Assembly: GCF_030348825.1 (NCBI RefSeq)
Contig: NZ_JAUCES010000005.1
Span: 2,418,001 to 2,482,000 of the forward strand
DNA: 64,000 nucleotides
Direction: 5' to 3'
Source: Fictibacillus sp. b24
GTDB lineage: Bacteria; Bacillota; Bacilli; Bacillales; Fictibacillaceae
Shown here: piece by piece, positions 26,273 through 35,668 of the stretch
Layout: every line of letters starts with the position of its first letter
Position numbering within the stretch: position 1 is the first letter of the stretch
Position numbers and translations under genes: made by a program
The notes under the pieces: model-generated
Seen by the model: the letters and a program-made list of their open reading frames with translations, nothing else
Databases searched by the model: none
Told to the model about the DNA's origin: nothing

Positions 26273-27697
26273 TTATAATACGTAGCTTACGTATTTTGTC
26301 TCCAAGTACGCTTCCATACCTTCTACTCCGCCTTCTCGGCCAAGACCGCTCTCTTTCATACCGCCGAACGGTGCTTGTGCAGCAGATGGAACACCATCAT
26401 TCCAGCCAATGATTCCATAATCAAGTCCTTCAACGACTTGTGTTCCTTTGGACATGCTTTCTGTATATACGTATGCGGCTAATCCAAAAGGACTTGTGTT
26501 TGCGAGCTTGATGCCTTCTTCGACAGAACTGATCTTATGGATTGGAATAACTGGTCCAAACGTCTCTTCATTCATAATGAGCATATCTTGTGTAACGTTT
26601 TTAAGAACAGTTGGTTCATAATAATACGCACCTTTTTCTGCTCTGCCTTTACCGCCTGTAACACACTCTGCACCATTTGAAACAGCGTTTTCCACATGTT
26701 CAGAAATTTTTTCAAAGCCATCTTTATTGATGATTGGTCCGATGTCCGTACCTTCTTCAAGACCGTTACCCACTTTTAGTTTCTTAGCTTCAGCCGCAAC
26801 AAGTTCTACAAACTCATCGTATACGTTTTCTTGAACATATACGCGGTTAATACAAATACAGGTTTGACCAGCGTTACGAAACTTGGAAGCTACAATTCCT
26901 GCGACTGCTTTTTTGAGATCTGCATCTTCCAGCACAACTGCAGGTGCATGACCGCCTAATTCCATTGATACGTTCTTAACCGTTGCTGCACTCTGTTCGA
27001 TTAATTTTTTTCCAATCTCAGTTGAACCAGTGAACGTTACTTTTCTAACTTTTTCAGAATCCATAATCGCTTTTCCGATCACAGACGATGATCCAGTTAC
27101 AAGATTGATAACGCCTTTTGGAAAGCCAGCTTGATCGGCAAGTTCTACTAGCTTGATAGCTGTTAGCGGCGTTTCTTTTGGCGGCTTCACGATAAATGTG
27201 CAGCCTGCAGCGAGTGCAGGGCCTAACTTTCTTGTGATCATCGCAGCCGGGAAGTTCCATGGTGTGATCGCTGCAACAACTCCAACAGGCTGCCTTAACA
27301 CTTGCATTCGTTTATTTTCAGCACTTGAAGGAATCGTTCGGCCGTACACACGCTTTCCTTCTTCTGCGTACCATTTGATAAAGGAAGCGGCATACATCAC
27401 TTCACCAACAGATTCTTTTAAGGGTTTACCCATTTCAAGCGTCATCAGTTCTGCTAGTTCTTCCTTTTGTTCAATCATCAAATCATGCAGTTTCATGAGG
27501 TATTCAGCTCGTTCATACGCAGTTAATTTGGACCAGCGAGGAAATGCATCGTGTGCCGCATCAATCGCTGCATCTGTTTCTTCTTTTCCACCAGATGGTA
27601 CTGTTCCCACCACTTCACCGTTTGCAGGGTTATATACCTCTATTTTTTCAAGTGAGTTTCCTGTCCATGAACCGTTAATATAAAGCAGCTTTTCCAT
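26273..27697 (-). CDS. NAD(P)-dependent aldehyde dehydrogenase (succinate-semialdehyde dehydrogenase-like)
   Basis: 474-residue ALDH that oxidises an aldehyde to the acid. VAAITPWNFPAAM near 138 (cofactor region), the general base Glu in MELGGHAP near 247 and the catalytic Cys in NAGQTCICINR near 281 are visible. Sequence style is nearest to GabD/succinate-semialdehyde dehydrogenases, but this subgroup includes several other semialdehyde and glycolaldehyde enzymes. GAGGAGG lies well placed before the ATG. Middle gene of the minus-strand set FAH - ALDH - SDR, with a 30-base gap before the SDR. The three together suggest a small catabolic pathway; which substrate is unknown. Confidence 0.88.
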   Translation of the reverse strand: MEKLLYINGSWTGNSLEKIEVYNPANGEVVGTVPSGGKEETDAAIDAAHDAFPRWSKLTAYERAEYLMKLHDLMIEQKEELAELMTLEMGKPLKESVGEVMYAASFIKWYAEEGKRVYGRTIPSSAENKRMQVLRQPVGVVAAITPWNFPAAMITRKLGPALAAGCTFIVKPPKETPLTAIKLVELADQAGFPKGVINLVTGSSSVIGKAIMDSEKVRKVTFTGSTEIGKKLIEQSAATVKNVSMELGGHAPAVVLEDADLKKAVAGIVASKFRNAGQTCICINRVYVQENVYDEFVELVAAEAKKLKVGNGLEEGTDIGPIINKDGFEKISEHVENAVSNGAECVTGGKGRAEKGAYYYEPTVLKNVTQDMLIMNEETFGPVIPIHKISSVEEGIKLANTSPFGLAAYVYTESMSKGTQVVEGLDYGIIGWNDGVPSAAQAPFGGMKESGLGREGGVEGMEAYLETKYVSYVL

Positions 27698-27733
27698 GTG
27701 AATTCCTCCTCTATGTAACTAGTTAATTCGACT

Positions 27734-28618
27734 TCATTCTACTATTTCATTACGAAGCGTCCCGATTCCTTCTATTGTAATTTCTATTGAATCTCCCACT
27801 TTCAAAAATACGGGCGGCTTTATTCCCTTTCCAACTCCTGCAGGTGTACCTGTGGCGATAATATCTCCTGCTTCGAGCGTCATCCCTTTTGAAAGTTCCT
27901 CAATCATGGTTGGAATATCGAAAATAAAATCAGACGTGTTCCCGTTCTGTCTTACTTCCCCATTTACTTTTGTAACAATACTAAGATTCTCAGGACTTGG
28001 GACTGCAGAGTGATGTACAATCCATGGCCCCATCGGACATGTCCCGTTTAAACTTTTTCCAAGTAAAAATTGCTTATGTCTTTGCTGAAGATCACGTGCT
28101 GTTATATCGTTAATAATCGTATAGCCAAACACATGGTTCATCGCGTCATTCTTCGTAATACCTGTACCCGTTTTCCCAATAATTATCGCAAGTTCTCCTT
28201 CATAATCAAGTTGATCTGTAATGGAAGAATGACTCGGTATTCCTTCATCGTGACCAATTACAGAGGTTGGAGCTTTAGAAAAAACCATGATATCTTCGGG
28301 AATATCTGCTTCGCTTCCCATTTCAATTGCGTGATCTCGGTAATTTTTCCCGATGCAAAAAACATTTTTACTAGGACGCGGAATAGGAGCTAGTAGTTTT
28401 ATATCGCTCAATAAGTATGTATGTTTTACCGCTTCCTCCATGCTGTCCAATTTCTCTGCTTTTTCTAAAAAACCATCACCTAGAGAGATCGCTTCACGTA
28501 AAGTTGCCGGAAGGTCCACATTCTTGATGCTTGCAAGACTTGATAGATCGATAACCTGATCCTCTTTAGCTAAACCGATAAAGTGCTGCTCATTACGTAT
28601 TGCTGTCACAAATTTCAT
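27734..28618 (-). CDS. Fumarylacetoacetate hydrolase family protein
   Basis: FAH-family enzyme of about 294 residues. The family cleaves or isomerises acylpyruvate-like compounds using a divalent metal held by Glu-Glu-Asp. Visible: NVFCIGKNYRDHAIEMG near 83, DYEGELAIIIGKTG near 136 (metal Glu pair), TARDLQ near 165 and GTPAGVG near 255. Typical alternatives are acylpyruvase, 2-hydroxyhepta-2,4-diene-dioate isomerase and 2,4-diketo-3-deoxy-sugar-acid hydrolase. With ALDH and SDR neighbours, a diketo sugar-acid pathway ending in pyruvate is one reading, but this is inference. GGAGG lies 11 bases before ATG 28618 and 5 before an in-frame TTG at 28624; I prefer the ATG. Confidence 0.85.
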   Translation of the reverse strand: MKFVTAIRNEQHFIGLAKEDQVIDLSSLASIKNVDLPATLREAISLGDGFLEKAEKLDSMEEAVKHTYLLSDIKLLAPIPRPSKNVFCIGKNYRDHAIEMGSEADIPEDIMVFSKAPTSVIGHDEGIPSHSSITDQLDYEGELAIIIGKTGTGITKNDAMNHVFGYTIINDITARDLQQRHKQFLLGKSLNGTCPMGPWIVHHSAVPSPENLSIVTKVNGEVRQNGNTSDFIFDIPTMIEELSKGMTLEAGDIIATGTPAGVGKGIKPPVFLKVGDSIEITIEGIGTLRNEIVE

Positions 28619-28808
28619 GGTCAATATTTCCTCCTCTAAAACGCTTACACCGTAATTAGTTCTACTATATAGTGCCAGCCTCTGAACCGTAAAGAAATTT
28701 GCTGTATGAAACGGGCCAAATCAGGTTTTTGATTCGTTATAAAATATGATAAAATAGTATGTCATCTAAAACGCCCTTATCTTGGGTTACAATAATGAGG
28801 TTATTAAT

Positions 28809-30563
28809 ATGAAAACTGTACTAAGTACGCTAAATGCTAAATATATACACACGTGTCTTGCGCTTCGCTATTTAAAATCATATAGCGAGCCTGAATTTCC
28901 TGTAACGATTCGTGAATTTACAATTAAAGACCCTTCTCTTAACATCGTCACCGATCTTTACAGTCAAGATCCTGATGTTCTCGGATTTAGCTGCTACATC
29001 TGGAATATTGAAGAGACGATAAAAGTCATCCAGATGTTTAAGAAGATTAAGCCTGAAACGAAAATCGTCTTAGGTGGACCTGAAGTTTCTTATGATGTCG
29101 CGCATTGGCTCGAAAGCATCCCTGAAGTAGATTTTATCGTTGTAAATGAAGGTGAGGAAACATTCAAGCATCTGTTAACTCAAATTCAAAACGATGCTGG
29201 CTTTGAAACCGTTGCTGGTCTTGCTTACCGAAAAGACGGGAAACCTAAGATCAATGGACCGAGAGAAAAACTCGACTTAAAGACTGTTCCATCTCCTTTC
29301 CGCTTTGAAGAAGATATTCAGTCTCTCTCAAAACGTATTACTTATTTTGAAACGAGCCGAGGCTGTCCTTACTCTTGTGCTTTTTGTTTATCATCGATCG
29401 AAGTAGGCGTACGTTATTTTGATCCAAAACTTGTGAAAGACGATTTGATCTTTTTGATGGATAACGGTGCGAAGATTATTAAGTTCGTTGACAGAACCTT
29501 CAACATTCGCAGAGACTATGCACTTGATATGTTTTCTTTCTTAATTGAAAACAGAAGGCCAGGCGTCGTTTTTCAGTTTGAGATTACAGCCGATATCATG
29601 AGACCTGAAGTGATTGAGTACTTGAATGAACATGCTCCAAAAGGATTGTTCCGTTTTGAGATCGGCGTTCAATCTACGAATGATGCAGTAAACGAACTCG
29701 TTCAGCGCCGGCAAAACTTTGAGAAGCTTACTCGTACGGTAACAACTGTGCGCGACGGCGGAAAAATTGTTCAGCATTTGGACTTAATCGCTGGATTGCC
29801 TGAAGAAGATTATAACTCGTTTCGTAAAACATTTAACGATGTGTTTGCGTTTGGAATTGAAGAAGTGCAGTTAGGCTTCTTAAAAATGTTACGAGGAACA
29901 GGGCTTCGACTTACAGCTAAAAAGCATGATTATGTGTATATGGATCATTCTCCATATGAGATATTAGGAAATAACGTGTTAACGTTCGATGAGATCATCC
30001 GCATCAAACAAGTTGAGGATGTGCTGGAGAAATATTGGAACGATCACAGAATGGATCATACGGTAAAATACTTGATTCATAACGTGTTTGAGTCACCGTT
30101 TGACTTCTTCCAAGAGTTCGGAACGTATTGGGAAACACGGGGCTGGTCGAGAATCGGTCATCAGCTGGAAGACCTGTTTAATCGTTTAATCGCTTTTCTA
30201 AAGGAAGCTGCACCATATGCGTTGCCTGTTGCCGAAAGTTTGATGAAGCTCGATTACTTAGAGCGTCAGCAGTTTAAGCCGCGTAAGCCTTGGTGGGAAA
30301 ACACACAAAACAAGGAAGACACATCTAAGATTTTATCTGTGCTGGCTCAAAGTCCAGAACTAATCAAAGGATTTCCTGCCCTTTCTGAAAAAGATTTGCA
30401 TAAGCACGCTTTTGTTACAGAAACAACAGTTGATCCGTTGTCACAAGAGCTGCAGGCGAAAGATGAAAACTTTTTGCTTATCGCTTTGTTTGATCCTAAG
30501 CAGCAAAGCACTAGAATATTTAGCACTTCAAAAGAATCACTGCAAGTAAAAAGGGACGCGTAA
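28809..30563 (+). CDS. B12-binding-domain radical SAM protein (DUF4080-type)
   Basis: 584-residue radical S-adenosylmethionine enzyme. An N-terminal cobalamin-binding-like Rossmann domain (about 1-140, with VLGGPEVSY near 90) is followed by the [4Fe-4S] motif RGCPYSCAFC near 190 and a TIM-barrel segment ending in GLPEEDYNSF near 332. The C-terminal 200 residues resemble the uncharacterised DUF4080 tail common in Firmicutes. Chemistry and substrate are unknown; cobalamin binding is by family and may not occur in all members. Start at ATG 28809 with GAGG about 9 bases upstream; an in-frame extension to 28782 lacks a good site. It is divergent from the FAH operon. Confidence 0.87.
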   Translation: MKTVLSTLNAKYIHTCLALRYLKSYSEPEFPVTIREFTIKDPSLNIVTDLYSQDPDVLGFSCYIWNIEETIKVIQMFKKIKPETKIVLGGPEVSYDVAHWLESIPEVDFIVVNEGEETFKHLLTQIQNDAGFETVAGLAYRKDGKPKINGPREKLDLKTVPSPFRFEEDIQSLSKRITYFETSRGCPYSCAFCLSSIEVGVRYFDPKLVKDDLIFLMDNGAKIIKFVDRTFNIRRDYALDMFSFLIENRRPGVVFQFEITADIMRPEVIEYLNEHAPKGLFRFEIGVQSTNDAVNELVQRRQNFEKLTRTVTTVRDGGKIVQHLDLIAGLPEEDYNSFRKTFNDVFAFGIEEVQLGFLKMLRGTGLRLTAKKHDYVYMDHSPYEILGNNVLTFDEIIRIKQVEDVLEKYWNDHRMDHTVKYLIHNVFESPFDFFQEFGTYWETRGWSRIGHQLEDLFNRLIAFLKEAAPYALPVAESLMKLDYLERQQFKPRKPWWENTQNKEDTSKILSVLAQSPELIKGFPALSEKDLHKHAFVTETTVDPLSQELQAKDENFLLIALFDPKQQSTRIFSTSKESLQVKRDA

Positions 30564-30609
30564 ATCACGAGGTTCACTGAAAAAGTCCCTAAACAATAGG
30601 TTTGGTGCG

Positions 30610-30736
30610 GTGATTTCCGCTCCAGGGTACATGCTTTCCGCGGGGCGGGCGGTGAGCCCCCTGCCACTACGCGCCTTAGTGGTCTCACCTGTTCCACTCG
30701 TCCTAGCCGTAGTCAGTACCCTTCCGCTCCAATCAC
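30610..30736 (-). repeat. Hairpin repeat element, copy E
   Basis: Minus orientation. In element sense the stems are GTGATT/AATCAC, GGTAC/GTACC, GGTGAG/CTCACC and apical CCACT/AGTGG. The second and apical stems differ from other copies on both arms, keeping pairing. It lies just after the radical SAM gene. Confidence 0.88.
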
Positions 30737-30761
30737 TACATGTTTGCATTATAAACCAAAA

Positions 30762-30810
30762 AGAAAGGATCAAATCAACTCCAGTTACGAGGTGATTTGA
30801 TCCTTTTTCT
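30762..30810. terminator. Terminator after the radical SAM gene
   Basis: AAAGGATCAAATCA (30764-30777) pairs with TGATTTGATCCTTT (30793-30806), followed by TT; the minus strand also has a T-run. It probably serves both convergent transcripts. Confidence 0.88.
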
Positions 30811-30933
30811 GAGTAAACTAGTAAAGACTAAGGAATTTCACGTGTCCAGCTGCTACAACAAATCTTTTAGAAAGATTTACCCCAACATTTTTTGTTTTAG
30901 GTCATGAGTTTTTCTAATTCTCTTCTTGGACAA

Positions 30934-31064
30934 GTTGACTGGAGTGGAAGGTGCGAGACTCTCGGCTAGGACAGGCCGGCAGGTGAGACACTTAAGAGTT
31001 GAACGTACGAATGTGGCTCACCGCCTGCCCCGCGGAAAGCGAAGCACCTGAAACGGAAGTCAAC
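30934..31064 (+). repeat. Hairpin repeat element, copy F
   Basis: Outer arms GTTGACT/AGTCAAC (a double change from GTTGATT/AATCAAC), second stem GGTGC/GCACC, then GGTGAG/CTCACC. Copies E and F bracket the terminator in the gap where yknYZ-like genes would be expected. Bases 30811-30933 show nothing else. Confidence 0.88.
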
Positions 31065-31090
31065 CGCTTCCAAAAGGCACAAGGTACATC

Positions 31091-32167
31091 CTATTTTTTA
31101 AATACAGGCTGCCCTGAAACGTAAACTGGTGAGGGATTCAAAACGATTACTTTGCCTTTTTTAAGTCCTTTTGTAATCTGCACAACACCTTTTTGTTCGA
31201 GACCAGTTGAAATCTTTAATTTGTACAGCTTATCCTTCACGATGGTCAACACATATGTTTTTCCATCGTCTTTCAAGATGGCTTTTTTTGGAACACTAAC
31301 TGCGTTTTCAGCTAATTTTTCAGTTATGATCATTTTAGCTGTCTGGCCTTCTACCCATGCAGCTTCCTCTTCTACTAGAACTGTCATTTTAAAGCTTTTA
31401 CTTTGATCAACAGGTAATAAAGTTTGAATGGTACCGTTCAACTTTTTGTTATCTGTAGACATGATTTGTACTGAATCGCCTGTTTTCACAATAGCTGCCA
31501 TATCTTGATCAATTTCTGCTACTAGTTCAAAGTTTCCTTGTCCAACGATGGTTAGAAGCGGTCCATCACTGCCAATTCCATTCACTTCTGAAACTACACC
31601 ATCTGCAGGACTTTTTACTGAAAGTTCATCAAGCTGTTGTTCTAAATCTGAAATTTCATCTGAAAGCACTGAACTTTCGTTTTCAGCAAGATCGCCTTGC
31701 AATTCGGCTTCAGCTAATTCTTTTTGCAGAATGACTTTAGCATCTGCACTGTCTTTTTCTTCATCAAAATTTGAAAGTTCATTTCCCCATCTGCTTACTT
31801 CACTTGAATAATGATCGCTTCGAACATCAGCAGCTTCTTTATCTCTTTTTAAGCTACGAATTTCCTTTTCGATCTCTGCATTCTCATATGTAATCAGCGT
31901 TTGACCTGAAGTAACGGCCTCCCCTTTTACCGCTGAGATTTCTTTTATCGTACCGAGAGAAGAATTTTCATAGATGTCAAACGTGTTTTTTGACAGAGCA
32001 ACACCTGTTACTTCATGCTTTTTCGTAAAGTCTTTTTGCTTTGAAAGGCCCGTCTCTAGCCTTGGTGCTTCAACAGCTGCAGATTCTTGTTTATCAAAAA
32101 TCATCACGTTCATTACGATCAGGAGAAGAACCATTAAAGCTGCGGCAATCCATTTCATTTTGTTCAT
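31091..32167 (-). CDS. Membrane fusion (HlyD/YknX-like) protein of an ABC exporter
   Basis: 358-residue periplasmic-adaptor-type protein: one N-terminal transmembrane anchor (about 5-23), then beta-barrel and lipoyl segments, a long coiled coil (about 100-175, rich in Glu/Asp/Lys heptads), the second lipoyl half (LSVKSPADGVVSEVNG near 182) and C-terminal barrel domains. This matches YknX, which in B. subtilis works with YknY (ATPase) and YknZ (permease) to protect against the toxin SdpC. Here the YknW-like gene precedes it by 15 bases, but no ATPase or permease follows; instead comes repeat copy F. It may work with an exporter encoded elsewhere. GGGGGAG precedes the ATG. Confidence 0.82.
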   Translation of the reverse strand: MNKMKWIAAALMVLLLIVMNVMIFDKQESAAVEAPRLETGLSKQKDFTKKHEVTGVALSKNTFDIYENSSLGTIKEISAVKGEAVTSGQTLITYENAEIEKEIRSLKRDKEAADVRSDHYSSEVSRWGNELSNFDEEKDSADAKVILQKELAEAELQGDLAENESSVLSDEISDLEQQLDELSVKSPADGVVSEVNGIGSDGPLLTIVGQGNFELVAEIDQDMAAIVKTGDSVQIMSTDNKKLNGTIQTLLPVDQSKSFKMTVLVEEEAAWVEGQTAKMIITEKLAENAVSVPKKAILKDDGKTYVLTIVKDKLYKLKISTGLEQKGVVQITKGLKKGKVIVLNPSPVYVSGQPVFKK

Positions 32168-32182
32168 TAGCTGTTCTCCCCC

Positions 32183-32854
32183 TTATATCAGCTGTCCGCT
32201 GACTAACGCAGCATATAGCGAAAACATCAGAATAAAAAATACTGAAAATCCAATGGTTACAGCTAAACAGTACTTTTTCTCTTTAAAGGATAGTTGTCTA
32301 AGAGCAATATAGACAACTACCGAACCCCATATTGTAAACACATTGATTAAGTTCAGAAGTTCTTGCCAAAAACCATGTTTAAAGAACAGAACTCCAACTA
32401 AGCCGAAACCTAGCGGCTGAACAACTTCCTCAGCTCCGGTTACAAACTGCAATGGTAGTTCAAAAAGCAATCCGGCTAAAAAAAGAATATAAACAACGCT
32501 CATTACGTAAAAAAGTGCTTTGTAGCCAATGTCACGGAAGAAAAAGTATAAAAATAACGTCCCTGATTGTATTACAAGCAACGGGACGATTACTCCCCAT
32601 GCTCCCCCTGCTAATGCTAGTAAATATCTAAGAAGCTCTTCTTCCGCTCCAGAAAGTTTTGCTGCTTCCACGAAGGATATGGTTTTAAACGAAGGAAACG
32701 CTGCAAAAAAAGATAATGCATGAAGCAATCCACTCACGGCTAAGATCGCAAAAAACCTTATCCAAAATCCCTCTTTATCTTTCCACTCGTTATAAAACGC
32801 AAAATATGTATTAGGCTTTGTTAAAGCAGGAATTAACTGTGCTCTTCCTGTCAT
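32183..32854 (-). CDS. Yip1-family membrane protein (YknW-like)
   Basis: 223-residue integral membrane protein with five or six hydrophobic segments (about 33-53, 82-103, 113-133, 145-160, 165-185, 198-220). The arrangement fits the Yip1 domain family. In B. subtilis YknW is a Yip1 protein encoded with and needed for assembly of the YknXYZ exporter; the same partnership with the adjacent YknX-like gene is inferred. GGGGGGAGG lies 6-7 bases before the ATG. A 163-base gap separates it from the divergent germination operon, whose promoters I could not assign with confidence. Confidence 0.72.
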   Translation of the reverse strand: MTGRAQLIPALTKPNTYFAFYNEWKDKEGFWIRFFAILAVSGLLHALSFFAAFPSFKTISFVEAAKLSGAEEELLRYLLALAGGAWGVIVPLLVIQSGTLFLYFFFRDIGYKALFYVMSVVYILFLAGLLFELPLQFVTGAEEVVQPLGFGLVGVLFFKHGFWQELLNLINVFTIWGSVVVYIALRQLSFKEKKYCLAVTIGFSVFFILMFSLYAALVSGQLI

Positions 32855-33017
32855 GAGGCCTCCCCCTTCTCTCTCTTTATCAGTCTATGTTATCACAATT
32901 TTTTACTCATAATGACAAATTCTGACTCATTTAATAAAAAATATTAGCATATTCGCATAAATACATTTAGGTAGCAAAAACTAATCCAAATTATTGCGAA
33001 TCGGGATGATATTCATC

Positions 33018-34577
33018 ATGACTTTTTTTAAAAAGCCAAAAAAGTTAAAACAAGAAGCACCGTCTGCGCCCATTGAAGGAAAAGATGAAAAAAATAAAGC
33101 TGAGGAAAACAAAACAGAAGTAAAGAAAACAATCGATGATGTTTTATCACAGGTTAAAAAACCGTTCGGTTCTACTGAAGACTTAGTCACGCAGATGATT
33201 GAGCTTCCTGCTGATCAATCACAAATTGCATTTCTTTATATTGAATCGATTATTGATAAAAAACTTGTTCAAAATCAAATAATCAACCCGCTATTTGAGA
33301 TTTCTGAAGACAACCTTTATGAATCATTTAATAAAATGGCGCATCTCGCCTTAAAAAAGCAGACAGATTTTACAAAAGCACAATCCTTGCTCTTACAGTC
33401 AAATACCCTTGTTTTTACAGAAGACACTACTTGCTTTTATTCATTAGCTACTCCCGTAAAAACAGAAAGGGATATTACCGAACCTGACAATGAAACAATC
33501 ATACGAGGCGCACACGATGGTTTCATAGAAAGCTTATCCATCAATCTCGCGCTGATTCGCAAGCGTTTAAAAACGCCTAAATTAACGATAAAATACCTTA
33601 GAGTCGGAAATGAAACGCATACTACGATCGCACTTCTATATGTGGATAACGTTGCAAATCCTGATTATGTAAAAGAAGTAGAGAGAAGAATTAAATCCAT
33701 TGAAGCAGATGCCGTTTATACACCAGGTAATATCGAAGAAAGTATCGAAGACAAACCGTTTAGTTTTTTTCCACAGTTGTTGAGCACAGAGCGCCCTGAC
33801 CGTGTTGCAGCCAATTTAATGGAAGGCCGAGTTGCTCTTGTTTACGATACATCTCCTACAGCACATGTCATGCCCGTTAACTTTTTTACGTTCTATCAAT
33901 CTGTAGATGACTATAATAAGCGATGGGTTATCGGCTCGTTTTTCCGATCGATTCGGCTTTTTAGCTTTTTTATAGCGATGGGGCTGCCTGCAGTTTATAT
34001 CGCCATCGTTTCGTTTCACTTTGAAGTTATTCCTTTTGGATTAATTCTTTTAATCAAGAGCTCATTAGAAGATATTCCTTATCCGCCTCTTTTTGAGGCA
34101 CTGTTGATGGAACTCACAATTGAATTAATCCGGGAAGCATCTATTCGGCTTCCTACTCGGATTGGTTCTACGATTGCCATTGTCGGCGGTCTCGTAATCG
34201 GGGATGCCGTTGTTAAAGCAGGGCTTGTTTCAAATCTTATGATTATTGTTGTTGCTATAACTGCGATTGCTGCTTATATCGTTCCATCTAATGAAATGAG
34301 TGCCGCTGTCCGAATTCTGCGCTTTCCATTTATGATCGCTGCTGCAACAATGGGATTTTTGGGTATTATATTCGGTGTTATGATCTTGCTGTTTCACCTT
34401 TGCCGATTATATACGTTTGGTGCACCTTATTTCGCACCAATTGCACCATTTCGATGGAAAGACTTTAAAGATGCCATCATTCGAGTCCCGTTTTGGATGA
34501 TGAACCGGCGACCACAAGATTTGCACACGAAACAAAGCAGCCTCGACAACCAAACTCGAAAGTGGGATAAATCATGA
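33018..34577 (+). CDS. Spore germination receptor subunit A (GerAA/GerKA family)
   Basis: A subunit of a nutrient germinant receptor in the inner spore membrane, 519 residues. A hydrophilic, Lys/Glu-rich N-terminus is followed by the soluble GerAA domain, with the family-typical segment VYDTSPTAHVMPVNFFTFYQ near 275, and then about five transmembrane segments from residue 315 on (LPAVYIAIVSFH, GSTIAIVGGLVIGDAVVKAG). I start at ATG 33018; another in-frame ATG at 33006 is possible because the only ribosome-like site (CGGGATGAT) fits neither start ideally. The stop overlaps the B subunit start (ATGA). Expression late in the forespore is expected from the family. Confidence 0.92.
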   Translation: MTFFKKPKKLKQEAPSAPIEGKDEKNKAEENKTEVKKTIDDVLSQVKKPFGSTEDLVTQMIELPADQSQIAFLYIESIIDKKLVQNQIINPLFEISEDNLYESFNKMAHLALKKQTDFTKAQSLLLQSNTLVFTEDTTCFYSLATPVKTERDITEPDNETIIRGAHDGFIESLSINLALIRKRLKTPKLTIKYLRVGNETHTTIALLYVDNVANPDYVKEVERRIKSIEADAVYTPGNIEESIEDKPFSFFPQLLSTERPDRVAANLMEGRVALVYDTSPTAHVMPVNFFTFYQSVDDYNKRWVIGSFFRSIRLFSFFIAMGLPAVYIAIVSFHFEVIPFGLILLIKSSLEDIPYPPLFEALLMELTIELIREASIRLPTRIGSTIAIVGGLVIGDAVVKAGLVSNLMIIVVAITAIAAYIVPSNEMSAAVRILRFPFMIAAATMGFLGIIFGVMILLFHLCRLYTFGAPYFAPIAPFRWKDFKDAIIRVPFWMMNRRPQDLHTKQSSLDNQTRKWDKS

Positions 34578-35668
34578 GCAGTCATAGCATTACACATAGA
34601 CAACTGTTCTTTTTGATCATTCAGTCGCAAATAGGGGTTGGCGTCCTATCTTTACCTTATTCACTGTTTTCTAAAGCAAAAACTGATGGATGGATCGCAC
34701 TTTTGCTGGCAGGAATATTCATACAGTGCTCCATATTAGCCATCTGGAAATTATGTGACAGATTTCCGCGAAGCACAATTTTTGATATTCTTCCAAAAAT
34801 TATGGGGAAACACCTTGGCTTTGTGTTTAACTTTATATACACAATGCACTTTGCTTTTATCTCGATATTGATTTTAGCTTTATATAACAATGTAGTCGGC
34901 AAATGGATTTTATTTGATACACCCCACTGGGTCATTATTTTTATCATGGCTTTTACAGGTGCTTATTTCATTACGAGCACCCCAAGGGAAATGGCTAGAT
35001 TTTTTACGATTGTAACTCCATTGCTGTTGATTTTATTAGGACTGATTTTATATGCATATACGGATGTTCATTTGTTGTACATCTTCCCTGTAGGTGAAGT
35101 GGGTTTATCTAGCATCATTAATAGTTCATCCGATGCGATGGTCTCATTGTTGGGATTTGATGTCGCCCTCGTATTTTTAGCTTATACATCTGGAGTGCCA
35201 AACAAAAAATTAAAAGTCATTTCATTTGCATCCCTGTGCGTAACATTGATTTACTTTTTCATAGTAGTAACGACATTTATATTTTTTAACCCCTTGGAAA
35301 TTGTAATTGTTCCAGAACCTGTGTTGTACATGCTAAAAGCATTTTCATTCACAGTTATTGAAAGAACAGATTTAGTATTTTTATCTGTATGGATCATTTC
35401 AGTTGCAACATCCTTTATCAGCTATTTATTCGTTGCGTCAAAGGGTGTTCAAACTCTCTTCAAACTGAAAAAACACGAATCTGCAGCACCATTTATAGCG
35501 TTATTTTGTTTTTTGATCGCGATCATTCCGAACGAAAAACTAGAGATTTTAACATGGAATAAATACATCAGTATAACCTCTCTCCTTTTTTCAGGGATAG
35601 CACCGATCTTTCTGTTGCTGATTGCTGTTATTAGAAAAAAAAGAGAGAAAGGAACGGCGTCATCATGA
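34574..35668 (+). CDS. Spore germination receptor subunit B (GerAB/GerKB family)
   Basis: B subunit of the germinant receptor, 364 residues with about ten transmembrane segments, related to amino-acid/polyamine permeases (APC superfamily). The B subunit is where the germinant (amino acid or sugar) is thought to bind. The first helix pattern QIGVGVLSLPYSLFSKAKTDGW near residue 17 is typical of the family. It overlaps both neighbours by 4 bases, so the three subunits should be made in fixed ratio. The ligand cannot be read from sequence. Confidence 0.92.
   Translation: MSSHSITHRQLFFLIIQSQIGVGVLSLPYSLFSKAKTDGWIALLLAGIFIQCSILAIWKLCDRFPRSTIFDILPKIMGKHLGFVFNFIYTMHFAFISILILALYNNVVGKWILFDTPHWVIIFIMAFTGAYFITSTPREMARFFTIVTPLLLILLGLILYAYTDVHLLYIFPVGEVGLSSIINSSSDAMVSLLGFDVALVFLAYTSGVPNKKLKVISFASLCVTLIYFFIVVTTFIFFNPLEIVIVPEPVLYMLKAFSFTVIERTDLVFLSVWIISVATSFISYLFVASKGVQTLFKLKKHESAAPFIALFCFLIAIIPNEKLEILTWNKYISITSLLFSGIAPIFLLLIAVIRKKREKGTASS

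Noticed and set aside
32855-33017. Sigma-G promoter for the gerA-type operon
   Set aside because: Several AT-rich candidates such as GCATATT and CATTTAG occur, but none has both boxes at the right spacing.
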